This document shows, in pieces, positions 8,000 through 15,033 of a DNA stretch of 42,115 nucleotides. This DNA is from Lachnospiraceae bacterium. Its GTDB lineage: Bacteria > Bacillota > Clostridia > TANB77 > CAG-508. The translations under genes were made by a program, and so were the position numbers. Numbering within the stretch: position 1 is the first letter of the stretch; every line of letters starts with the position of its first letter. The stretch spans positions 1 through 42,115 of the forward strand of contig JAISHG010000063.1 in the NCBI GenBank assembly GCA_031262685.1, given 5' to 3'. The notes under the pieces were generated by a model, which saw only the letters and a list, made by a program, of their open reading frames with translations, did not search any database and had not been told where the DNA came from.

Positions 8000-8785
8000 T
8001 TAGGAAACCTTGCATTCTATTCTCATGTCATCAACAATTCTCGCGATTAACGCAGAATTTTTGGGTATGTCCCAAACGAACATCATTTCCGCCTCTGGAT
8101 TTTTCGTATCCCATGATCTCCAATTAGCATGTCTAATTGCTCTCTCAACAGCCGTAGAAGGAGTATTAAACTTTTTACCTACTTCCACATAAAGACGTTT
8201 TGTAATTTCCTCTAAAATGCTCACATCATATACAGCGATAAAAACTGCAAAGCGGATATATTCGAACCCCCTTATATTTGCAGGAATTCTTAGCCGGTGT
8301 AGACAATCTGTTATTTTAACTGTCAATTGCTGGCATTGCAAAAACATTTCATCATTTATAGAATCCATATCTGCAAGGTATAAAGCAGTGATACTCCCGT
8401 ATCTTACCAATATGTCATCCGCAATCCTACAAATGACGTTTGAATTTGTGAGTTTTTTGGATGCGTCCAGCTGGGGAAATAATTTTGACAATTCATCAAA
8501 ATTACCTTTTTTAATAACGAGTTCAATAGCCAGCTTCATCGCGTGTTCAACATTTGAAGATGTAGTACTAAAATGCGTTGCTATTTGCTGATAGAGGCCT
8601 TCCGTTATATCGTTCAGAAGATCCCTATTCCTTACAGATAGTAAGATTGCATGAAAGATATAACTATACCCTTTAGTACCTGTATAAAAACCCAAGAGAT
8701 CAAGCAGTTTTGCTATCTCTGCCTGCAGCGTCTGTTCGTCCGGGAGATTTCCCGTAACCATATAGTTAGTATTCCGTGTTTCCAT
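8000..8785 (-). CDS. Protein with two Spo0A C-terminal-like DNA-binding domains
   Basis: A 261-residue protein with two tandem copies of the Spo0A output-domain fold and no receiver domain. The second copy (about residues 150-261) reads IPANIRGFEYIRFAV, then ITKRLYVEVGKKF, then TPSTAVERAIRHANW, matching the Spo0A recognition-helix region. The first copy (about 20-135) is more diverged. It probably binds DNA as an orphan regulator lacking phosphorelay input. Two in-frame CGG codons read through as Arg, unlike host core genes. It has its own promoter (8834-8862) and terminator. Confidence 0.82.
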   Translation of the reverse strand: METRNTNYMVTGNLPDEQTLQAEIAKLLDLLGFYTGTKGYSYIFHAILLSVRNRDLLNDITEGLYQQIATHFSTTSSNVEHAMKLAIELVIKKGNFDELSKLFPQLDASKKLTNSNVICRIADDILVRYGSITALYLADMDSINDEMFLQCQQLTVKITDCLHRLRIPANIRGFEYIRFAVFIAVYDVSILEEITKRLYVEVGKKFNTPSTAVERAIRHANWRSWDTKNPEAEMMFVWDIPKNSALIARIVDDMRIECKVS

Positions 8786-8833
8786 AACTTAATCCTCACA
8801 TTTCTTATATTAGCCAAATAGTGGCATATTTTT

Positions 8834-8862
8834 ATTATATTATTCATTACACATTATGTCAA
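8834..8862 (-). promoter_or_regulatory. Consensus sigma-A promoter for the two-domain Spo0A-C-like gene
   Basis: TTGACA and TATAAT are separated by 17 bases on the minus strand, about 50 bp upstream of the start codon. The flank TTGACATAATG resembles the promoter of the neighbouring paralogue. Confidence 0.8.
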
Positions 8863-8873
8863 GTTTTGCTCTG

Positions 8874-8914
8874 CAAAAACAAAAGGCTCCTAATTGGAGT
8901 CTTTTGTTTTTTTG
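8874..8914 (-). terminator. Terminator of the single-domain Spo0A-C-like gene
   Basis: An AAAACAAAAG/CTTTTGTTTT stem around CTCCTAATTGGAG with a T-rich arm lies downstream of the gene ending at 8944. It resembles the terminator at 7931, so the whole transcription unit appears duplicated. Confidence 0.8.
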
Positions 8915-8943
8915 CACTAAATCTTGTGCAAATTTGTGAGGAT

Positions 8944-9360
8944 TTAGCTAAGCCCGTACTTTAACCTTAAGTTATCGATGAGCCGAGCAAGGAATTCCGA
9001 ATTCGTAGGCGTTTTCCCTGTTTTGATTGAAGACGGAAAAAGCTCTGCGAATAATGTTCTTTCCTCAGGAACAACACATTCGATTGCAGTCCTAATGGCA
9101 CGTTCTACTCGCTTCCACGTAGTATTATGGTGAGTTGCTACTACCAGATATAGATTTTTTGTAATTTTGATTAAGAGCTGCGGGGTTTTTGCCGCTTCAC
9201 AAACTGCGTAACGAATGTACTTAAACCCTTTGATATTTGCAGGTATCCCAAAAGTGTGCATAATCCCTGTTATTTCTTTGTAGATTTCCCACTCGTCGAG
9301 ATCGTTTTTCGACCCTACATTCAGTGTCTTTATCTCAGTATCCTTGATCCGTTCACTCAT
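8944..9360 (-). CDS. Single Spo0A C-terminal-like DNA-binding protein
   Basis: A 138-residue protein consisting almost entirely of one Spo0A output domain: FGIPANIKGFKYIRYAV, then ITKNLYLVVATHHNTTWKRVERAIRTAIE, ending TNSEFLARLIDNLRLKYGL. Spo0A itself ends similarly (TNSEFIAMVADKLRLEH). There is no receiver domain, so it cannot be phosphorylated like Spo0A; it could compete at 0A boxes or bind island sites. Two in-frame CGG codons are read as Arg. It is a paralogue of the gene at 8000 and has its own promoter. Confidence 0.87.
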   Translation of the reverse strand: MSERIKDTEIKTLNVGSKNDLDEWEIYKEITGIMHTFGIPANIKGFKYIRYAVCEAAKTPQLLIKITKNLYLVVATHHNTTWKRVERAIRTAIECVVPEERTLFAELFPSSIKTGKTPTNSEFLARLIDNLRLKYGLS

Positions 9361-9409
9361 AATTAAAACCTCACTCTTCTATGAATAGTCAAAAAATGAC
9401 TTCAATAAT

Positions 9410-9438
9410 ATTATATTACTTTAACCTTATTATGTCAA
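9410..9438 (-). promoter_or_regulatory. Consensus sigma-A promoter for the single Spo0A-C-like gene
   Basis: TTGACA, 17 bases, then TATAAT on the minus strand, about 50 bp upstream of ATG 9360. Confidence 0.8.
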
Positions 9439-9491
9439 TTTTTTATGTGCCCTCTCTGCCACATATGATTCATTTATGATAATGCCATACT

Positions 9492-9533
9492 AAAAAAGAA
9501 AAGAATCACTTAATTAAATGATTCTTTTCTTTT
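9492..9533 (-). terminator. Terminator of the SpoIIID-like gene
   Basis: AAAAGAAAAGAATCA and TGATTCTTTTCTTTT form a long stem around an AT-rich loop, directly downstream of the stop at 9536. Confidence 0.85.
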
Positions 9534-9535
9534 CG

Positions 9536-9790
9536 TTATTGTTGGAGATATTTACGTTTCGTGGCTTGCCCTCCGCGGATGTGCCGCTGCTTTTTGTTAA
9601 TGTCAAGTTGCTTTCTTACCTTTTTATATAAAGGTCCATTAAAAATTTTAAGTCGACTTGTGATACAGGTATGCACAGTGCTTTTGGGAACACCATATAT
9701 TAAAGCAACTCGCCGAACAGTACTTTTGCCATCAACAAAAGAATTCGCCATCTCGGTAATTTTTTCATTACTAATTGTTGGTTTCCACAT
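9536..9790 (-). CDS. SpoIIID-like helix-turn-helix transcription regulator
   Basis: An 84-residue SpoIIID homologue with a helix-turn-helix in STVRRVALIYGVPKSTVH and the basic C-terminal helix ending KQRHIRGGQATKRKYL, the SpoIIID signature. SpoIIID is a mother-cell regulator acting with sigma-E. The ATG at 9790 is chosen because GGAGG lies eight bases upstream and it matches SpoIIID length; the in-frame upstream ATG at 9850 lacks an RBS and overlaps the promoter. Two in-frame CGG codons encode Arg at positions where SpoIIID also has Arg. Confidence 0.88.
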   Translation of the reverse strand: MWKPTISNEKITEMANSFVDGKSTVRRVALIYGVPKSTVHTCITSRLKIFNGPLYKKVRKQLDINKKQRHIRGGQATKRKYLQQ

Positions 9791-9841
9791 AAATGTATCC
9801 TCCAAATATATTGTTATATCATGATAACCATGAATAATACA

Positions 9842-9869
9842 ATTATACAATCTTTCTTAAATATGTCAA
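9842..9869 (-). promoter_or_regulatory. Sigma-A promoter of the SpoIIID-like gene
   Basis: TTGACA, 16 bases, TATAAT on the minus strand. A near-palindromic TTATCATGATA between promoter and RBS could be an operator. Confidence 0.75.
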
Positions 9870-9891
9870 CCAAATATTTTTTTCTATTTAC

Positions 9892-9925
9892 GACAAAATC
9901 CCAGTAAATATACTGGGATTTTGTC
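9892..9925 (-). terminator. Terminator of the 55-residue gene
   Basis: Perfect stem GACAAAATCCCAGTA / TACTGGGATTTTGTC with an AATA loop, downstream of the small gene ending at 9966. Confidence 0.85.
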
Positions 9926-9965
9926 TGTAACTATCCTATTCTAGGATAGTCGCCGGGTTATTCGG

Positions 9966-10133
9966 TTAACGTTCGAAGGTTAAGCTTATTGAGTAAGTTT
10001 TGTCTTTGCGCCGTGTTTCCCTTCTTGCGGTAAGAGACCAGCCATCTTCTTTATAAAGATCGATCGCTGCTGAGGCTTCGAAAAGAGCTTCGTTTTGGTA
10101 AACGCTTCCTACTTTTACGGTAACTTTTTTCAT
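9966..10133 (-). CDS. 55-residue small protein of the regulator island
   Basis: A short ORF beginning MKKVTVKVGSVYQNEALFEA and ending YSISLTFER. It looks like a small mixed alpha/beta fold; no family recognised. Evidence that it is a gene: an AGAAAGGG RBS before ATG 10133, a TTGACA-N17-TAAACT promoter further upstream and a strong terminator downstream. One in-frame CGG (ACA CGG CGC) reads through as Arg, as in the rest of the island. It might be a modulator of the adjacent regulators; this is only a guess from position. Confidence 0.7.
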   Translation of the reverse strand: MKKVTVKVGSVYQNEALFEASAAIDLYKEDGWSLTARRETRRKDKTYSISLTFER

Positions 10134-10180
10134 CTTTATAACCCTTTCTTTTATCTCGCTTTTGCGAGTATTACGAATTT

Positions 10181-10209
10181 AGTTTACCATATTTATGTAA
10201 TCTTGTCAA
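10181..10209 (-). promoter_or_regulatory. Promoter of the 55-residue gene
   Basis: TTGACA, 17 bases, TAAACT on the minus strand, about 50 bp upstream of the start. The surrounding DNA contains repeated TTTATGTAA strings. Confidence 0.65.
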
Positions 10210-10285
10210 TATGCATTATGTAAAACGCCGCTAATTTATGTAAATTTTAATTGCTAACCTTATTGCTATTTCACGTATTCTGTGA

Positions 10286-10346
10286 TATAAACCTATTTAT
10301 GTAGACATAGTCTATATTTATAAAATTTATTTAAAGGAGGTACAAT
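10286..10346 (+). promoter_or_regulatory. Upstream regulatory block of sigma gene 1 with TAGAC-N3-GTCTA palindrome
   Basis: The block ATTTATGTAGACA-TA-GTCTATATTT, containing the palindrome at 10302-10314, is repeated almost base for base upstream of the second sigma gene (12264-12276). In both copies it is followed by an AT-rich stretch, AGGAGGT and the string TTTTTTACG. This suggests a shared operator or a promoter read by one of the island sigma factors. Confidence 0.65.
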
Positions 10347-10390
10347 TGTTTTTTACGCACACGACAATAATAAAAAAGGGAGTGTTATAT

Positions 10391-11260
10391 TTGCTTACAG
10401 CGGCTCAAAATGACCGGGTTACTAATAATATACGGTTAGTACACTACTTAGTTAACAAGTTAGGTATACACGACGGCACCAGGGATTACGACGATTGCAT
10501 ATCACTTGGTAATTATGGTCTTCTGAAAGCAGCAATTTCATTTGATGAGACAAAAGGTATAAAATTTGCAACTTTTGCAGCACGGTGCATTCATAACGAA
10601 ATATTCATGGATTGGCGAAAAAAGAGATTTGCAGAACCACTTTTCTTTGATGACCCTTTAAACACAGACGTCGATGGCAATACACTACTTCTTTCTGACA
10701 TTATTGCTGACATAAAAGAATCAAACATTGAAGAACAAACAGAAACTTCAGACTTTCTTGCAGACGTTCTAAACTATGTATTAAACCATCTTTCGATAAG
10801 AGACCGACTAGTCTTTTTGTTTTCGATTGCTGGTTTGCTCCAAACCGAAATATCAGAAAAAATTGGTATTTCTCAGTCTTATATTTCAAGATTAGAGAAA
10901 AAAATAAGCGACAAAATATCAAGAATTTCTATCGATGCAGACAATTTGAACTTTTCGCACGACAAAGGTAAAGATTTTACGGTATGTGCAAACGGTACCG
11001 GTTTTACTGTTTCTTTTTGCACAAACGGATTTGGAGACTTTGGTAGAATATTTTCTAAAGTTTTACTTAAGCTTTCTAAAATTGATACCTTACAAGCATT
11101 CAACCTTCTTAGCACCCAAAACTGTTTGACGCTTTCTCTTCCGATTGATAATGACTCTTTCATTATTTTGGCTGAGATCCTATTGGAGTTTTACCGCATT
11201 TCTGGTGATGAAAACTTCAATAGTGAAAATGAAGACACTATATTAAGCGACACGTCATAG
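10391..11260 (+). CDS. SigE/SigK-like sigma-70 family factor with extra C-terminal domain
   Basis: Region 2 is clear: RLVHYLVNKLG, YDDCISLGNYGLLKAA and FDETKGIKFATFAARCIHNEIFM, close to sporulation sigmas E and K. Region 4 follows: LLQTEISEKIGISQSYISRLEKK. A C-terminal domain of about 80 residues, containing LTLSLPIDNDSFIILAEILLEF, is shared with the next two island genes. TTG 10391 is preferred because it aligns with the second sigma gene start and has AAGGGAG upstream; TTG 10346, five bases after AGGAGGT, is the alternative. Three in-frame CGG codons are read as Arg, one in the conserved AARC motif. Confidence 0.85.
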   Translation: MLTAAQNDRVTNNIRLVHYLVNKLGIHDGTRDYDDCISLGNYGLLKAAISFDETKGIKFATFAARCIHNEIFMDWRKKRFAEPLFFDDPLNTDVDGNTLLLSDIIADIKESNIEEQTETSDFLADVLNYVLNHLSIRDRLVFLFSIAGLLQTEISEKIGISQSYISRLEKKISDKISRISIDADNLNFSHDKGKDFTVCANGTGFTVSFCTNGFGDFGRIFSKVLLKLSKIDTLQAFNLLSTQNCLTLSLPIDNDSFIILAEILLEFYRISGDENFNSENEDTILSDTS

Positions 11261-11316
11261 GAAAGCACTGTTTGGTTTTGCTTATATTAACCTAAATTAT
11301 TATGGAGGTTTTAAAA

Positions 11317-12153
11317 ATGTCTGAACAATCTATAGGCTCAACACTTATCCTTTCGACAACTGAAATCAGCAACTTTAACAAGGGTCTTTCAAAAGGGTTA
11401 CTTGTACTTTCTGAAGCAGGATACACAGCACCTTTTAAAACACAAGTTACAGAAGAAAGTGCAACTCTTCGGATAGCTCTTGACAAAACTTCACTAACAC
11501 TTGTTGCAGAAATTCTTCTTGTGGTTTTAACTTATACACTAAATCATTTAATCTCCGACAAGAGAAAAGAAGAATCCCCTGAAGAACCTGTTCAGCAGAC
11601 GAACACTACTCCGCAGAATACTGAAGCAGATACCAAGACTTCTGCTGACGTAAAATCAGAAACGAATCCTACTGAGCAGCATGAAGAAGAGGCTATTGAA
11701 CCTGAGGTATTAACTACTTCTGTTACTACAGAGCCTTCTGAATCCAAGCCAGTATCAACTCTGAGAAGTAAAGCTATTCGTAATATAATAAATTACATAA
11801 TTACACTCAACTATTTTACTCCATCGGATTTAGATACTCACTTTCCTGATACTTCAGATTATCAGATAAATCATGCAATTACTGTTGCATTAGATTTAAA
11901 TCTTGTTAGTCGCCAAAATCATGGTGCATACAAAGTTATATCAACTCAAATGCCTGAACTAAGCGGTCCTGCGAAGATAGCAGAATATATCGCTTCTAAA
12001 GAAGGAACCTTCTGGGTTAAAGACATTCGCAAGCAATTCCCGCAACTTTCTGATACTACTATTACCAATACACTGCATACATTAAAAAAGAAGGGTTCTA
12101 TTTGTCCAACTGGACTTACAGGAGAATACCGCGTAAACAAACAATCAACCTAA
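11317..12153 (+). CDS. Partner protein with sigma-associated domain and two winged-helix-like modules
   Basis: A 278-residue protein I cannot name. Residues 1-80 (TTEISNFNKGLSKGLLVL, then ATLRIALDKTSLTLVAEILLVVL) resemble the C-terminal domain of both island sigma factors. A Glu/Thr-rich linker follows (about 85-150). Two repeated winged-helix-like modules make up the rest: AIRNIINYIITLNYFTPSDL, and AEYIASKEGTFWVKDIRKQF ending YRVNK. The same YRVNK ending closes the second sigma gene. GGAGG eight bases upstream supports ATG 11317 over 11302. Likely cotranscribed with sigma gene 1; role as a sigma partner is inferred. Confidence 0.75.
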   Translation: MSEQSIGSTLILSTTEISNFNKGLSKGLLVLSEAGYTAPFKTQVTEESATLRIALDKTSLTLVAEILLVVLTYTLNHLISDKRKEESPEEPVQQTNTTPQNTEADTKTSADVKSETNPTEQHEEEAIEPEVLTTSVTTEPSESKPVSTLRSKAIRNIINYIITLNYFTPSDLDTHFPDTSDYQINHAITVALDLNLVSRQNHGAYKVISTQMPELSGPAKIAEYIASKEGTFWVKDIRKQFPQLSDTTITNTLHTLKKKGSICPTGLTGEYRVNKQST

Positions 12154-12157
12154 CCTA

Positions 12158-12201
12158 CAACCGCCGGTCTATACAATTGTATAGACTGGCGGTTGCTTTT
12201 T
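12158..12201 (+). terminator. Terminator after the sigma/partner pair
   Basis: CAACCGCC-GGTCTATACAATTGTATAGAC-TGGCGGTTG forms a long stem followed by CTTTTT. Confidence 0.9.
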
Positions 12202-12246
12202 GTTCTAAATATGTAAAGTTATTATTGTTATTTATAATTTTCTATG

Positions 12247-12310
12247 ATATACTCCAATTTATGTAGACAACGTCTATATTTTATAATCCTATCTAGGAGG
12301 TGTAATTAAC
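12247..12310 (+). promoter_or_regulatory. Upstream regulatory block of sigma gene 2 with TAGAC-N3-GTCTA palindrome
   Basis: A second copy of the block seen at 10286: TGATAT, AATTTATGTAGACA-AC-GTCTATATTTTATAAT, AGGAGGTGTAATTAAC and TTTTTTACG. The palindrome is at 12264-12276. Here TTTTTTACG is followed by TAA and the real start lies about 45 bp further on, so a short untranslated leader or leader peptide separates the first RBS from the gene. Confidence 0.65.
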
Positions 12311-12354
12311 TTTTTTACGTAACTTCATAATTTAACGAAAGGAGTATGGTTTCC

Positions 12355-13664
12355 ATGTTAATATCTTTAAGCAAAGATCAACAAGAAATGGTTCTTCAGA
12401 ACCGAAATTTAGTCTTCTTTGTTCTCAACAGATTAGGAAATATAGCTCCTGGAGAATATGAAGATTTAGTATCCGTTGGATATTTTGCTCTTGTGAAGGC
12501 TGTAGAAACTTTTGACGAATCAAAGAGTATGAAATTTTCAACTTATGCAATAAAGTGTATAAAAAACGAATTGCTTCAAGCGCTAGAAAAAAGCAATAAA
12601 AAAACTGCTTTATCCCTTGATGGTCCTATATCTACCCATGGTGATGATAATTCAGATTTGACTATAGGTGATATGATTTCAGATGACTTTGATATACAGG
12701 ACCATTTAGAACATGCTGATACAATTGCTCGGGTAATAAGTTATATCTTAAACTGTATTCCACGCAGATCAGCTGTAATAGTACTTCTTTCAATGACAGA
12801 TATGTCATTGAAAAAATCGCATCAGTATTAGACATTTCACGCTCTTACGTCAGCAAATTACGAAAACAAGGATATATGGATATATCTGAAAATTATTTGA
12901 TTGAACATGAGGAGGTATTTAAGGTGAGCATTAAAGAACACCGTTTTCAAATTGTTTTTTCTACCCCTGACGTTGAAACTTTCAAACATTTCTGGGTAGA
13001 TTTACTAAAAAGCATAACGGATATAGAAGATTTACTAACTTTCAAAATAAATTGTTTAGAAAATCAAGTAACTCTATATCTTCCAGCAGACAGCGATTCC
13101 TTTATACTTTTAGCAAGCATACTTGAAAGAGTCAACCTTTTTAACCTGAATTATAATGGTTTCTCTAGGGAAACCATCCGAACAGATTATACTGTTCCGG
13201 CAAATGATTCATCTTCACCCACCCCCATTGAAACCAATGTGGATATAAGTGAAGAAACAAGTGCTGACTTACCTACTCTTCCTTTTACGGATGTATCCAC
13301 TACTGAAGCAGTTGTAGATACAGAAGTTCCTTCTATTTTTGTAGCAGATAGAGAAGAAATTCCTCTACCTACTACTAGAGAGAAAAAAAGTACAGATTCA
13401 CGAAAAAAACATAAATCTATAACAACAGTTGCTGTACAAGAGGAAGCATCTGCTCCCCCATCATCAAGCCAAAAAATTATTTATGATTCAAAGGCAATAC
13501 GGGAGCACATTCTATCGCTTAATACGTTCAATATATATCAACTAAAAACTGACCTGCCCTCTGCTCAATGGGACCAAATCCATTCTGCAGTAGCAATACT
13601 AAGGGCAAACAAATCAATATTTTCTACTGATACTCTTGGAGGTTACCGCGTTAATAAAAGTTAG
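12355..13664 (+). CDS. Sigma factor fused to partner-type modules, broken by a -1 shift at an A6 run
   Basis: Region 2 (NRNLVFFVLNRLG, EDLVSVGYFALVKAVETFDESKSMKFSTYAIKCIKNELLQAL) is intact. In region 4 frame 0 reads MSLKKSHQY and stops at 12829-12831. A -1 slip, or one extra A, in the six-A run at 12811-12816 gives MSLKKIASVLDISRSYVSKL, a proper region 4 helix-turn-helix. It then runs on through the shared domain (VTLYLPADSDSFILLASIL), a Ser/Thr/Pro linker and a winged-helix module ending GGYRVNKS at 13664. It therefore combines the domains of the two preceding genes. CGG is read as Arg twice. Could be a decaying gene, slippage, or a sequencing indel. Confidence 0.78.
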
Positions 13665-13671
13665 TCACTAA

Positions 13672-13717
13672 AAACATAAACACTTCGTACAATTGTACAA
13701 AGTGTTTATGTTTTTTT
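13672..13717 (+). terminator. Terminator after sigma gene 2, right border of the island
   Basis: AAACATAAACACTT / AAGTGTTTATGTTT stem around CGTACAATTGTACA with a T run. It shares the ACAATTGT centre with the terminator at 12158. Confidence 0.88.
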
Positions 13718-13719
13718 AA

Positions 13720-14601
13720 TTATATTTCATATGTTGATTCCATTAGTTTTTTATATTTTATAAAGAATATATCTTTATCTTTTGTAGAAAGTGAATTTTC
13801 AAATTCTTTTAATAATACATTTATATTATTCATAGATACTTGTTTATCCTTTATATATCCGGTATTATTCAATACGTTTTGAAATGTAGTATTTGCTTCT
13901 TTTACAAATTTTAAAGTATCTGCCCAGTTTTCCTTATCTAATACTGCATATGCCTTTAATACATTGTACTTGGTCTCAGTTAAATCTTTTAGTCCCTTGT
14001 TTGTATCAACTATGTCTAAATACTGCGGTAAATACCCATATAAATTCACTAAATCTTCTAAAGACTTTTCTTTATCTTCATTTTTTATACTTATTATCGC
14101 CTTGTTCAAATCATTACTAAATCCTAATATTTGAGTATTTGTTATTCCTATTTTATATAAATCTACTATTATTACATTCCATACTGAACTTAATAATTCT
14201 ATATCACTTTTTACCTTTTCCCAATCAATTTCATCTCTACTAGACACTAATATATTATTGTGTTCTAATCTAAGTGATGTAGTAGTTCCTTTATTAGAGC
14301 TAGAACTCTCCGAACTAGCTTCCGCCCCACTACTACCACTACTACTTCCTGATTCACCAGAAGAAGAAATTCCAGATTCACTTTCTTTTTTTATTTCTAC
14401 ACTCTTCACTGTATAATTATCAAAATTTATATTATTTAATTTATTCATCATGTATATTATTTGGTCATCTAAATACTGAATTTGACTCAAAGTTTTTTCT
14501 ATGTCCTTATTCTCATCTGTTTTAGAACAACCACACAGACTTATAGTCAGACACAAACAGATAATAGCTATAGATATATATTTTAAAAAACTTTTAATCA
14601 T
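13720..14601 (-). CDS. Predicted lipoprotein
   Basis: A 293-residue secreted protein with an N-terminal signal segment and lipobox LCGC at about residues 22-25, so Cys25 would be lipid-modified and the protein held on the outer face of the membrane. A Ser/Gly-rich linker occupies about 75-105. The remainder is helical and acidic with no recognised family. A possible RBS AAGGATGATGG lies upstream of ATG 14601. AT-rich codon use and absence of CGG match the host core, not the adjacent island. Confidence 0.8.
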   Translation of the reverse strand: MIKSFLKYISIAIICLCLTISLCGCSKTDENKDIEKTLSQIQYLDDQIIYMMNKLNNINFDNYTVKSVEIKKESESGISSSGESGSSSGSSGAEASSESSSSNKGTTTSLRLEHNNILVSSRDEIDWEKVKSDIELLSSVWNVIIVDLYKIGITNTQILGFSNDLNKAIISIKNEDKEKSLEDLVNLYGYLPQYLDIVDTNKGLKDLTETKYNVLKAYAVLDKENWADTLKFVKEANTTFQNVLNNTGYIKDKQVSMNNINVLLKEFENSLSTKDKDIFFIKYKKLMESTYEI

Positions 14602-14718
14602 TTTTCCATCATCCTTTATACTTACTATTTCAAATTTTAGTATTTCCGAAAAATTACCTTTTATTCGATTGAATAATTAAGAATTTGCTACAAATAATAA
14701 GTCAAAAGGAGTTTTATT

Positions 14719-15000
14719 GTGAATACATCTGTAAATCTGTATAGTTCAAAAAAAGGAGAGATTAAAAAATTTTTAGGTGATTTTTATAATGAATCTACCT
14801 TTGATAATAATATTTTGAAATGGGAAAAAGATTTTTCTAACCCCATTGAAATGGCTGATATGATTGGTGTTTTTATTGATAATAACGATAGATTTTCTAT
14901 TAATATGTGGATAAGCCTTGATGATGGGTTTTTCATTAATATCAATGATAATAATGTAAATAAGATTATAAAATATTTATATGAAAGATATCCATATTAA
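14719..15000 (+). CDS. Small hypothetical protein
   Basis: A 93-residue acidic protein starting at GTG 14719, with AAAAGGAG seven bases upstream. It contains WISLDDGFFININ and ends YLYERYPY, suggesting a compact alpha/beta fold similar in size to small immunity-type proteins. No family recognised. A strong hairpin terminator follows its stop immediately, supporting a real monocistronic gene. Confidence 0.7.
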   Translation: MNTSVNLYSSKKGEIKKFLGDFYNESTFDNNILKWEKDFSNPIEMADMIGVFIDNNDRFSINMWISLDDGFFININDNNVNKIIKYLYERYPY

Positions 15001-15031
15001 AAAATGACACATGTACATGTGTCATTTTTTT
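15001..15031. terminator. Terminator between converging genes
   Basis: AAAATGACACATG / CATGTGTCATTTT perfect stem with a T run on the + strand, shared by the gene at 14719 and the one ending at 15034. Confidence 0.9.
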
Positions 15032-15033
15032 AA

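Noticed and set aside
7677-8000. Attachment site for the regulator island
   Set aside because: No direct repeat between the left and right borders and no integrase or tRNA was found in the window.
10701-11163. Long antisense ORFs inside the sigma gene and elsewhere
   Set aside because: They are shadows of genes on the other strand, without RBS or family similarity.
12811-12816. A6 break in the fused sigma gene as part of the CGG class
   Set aside because: It is a -1 event at a homopolymer, without CGG, and in the island where CGG is read normally.
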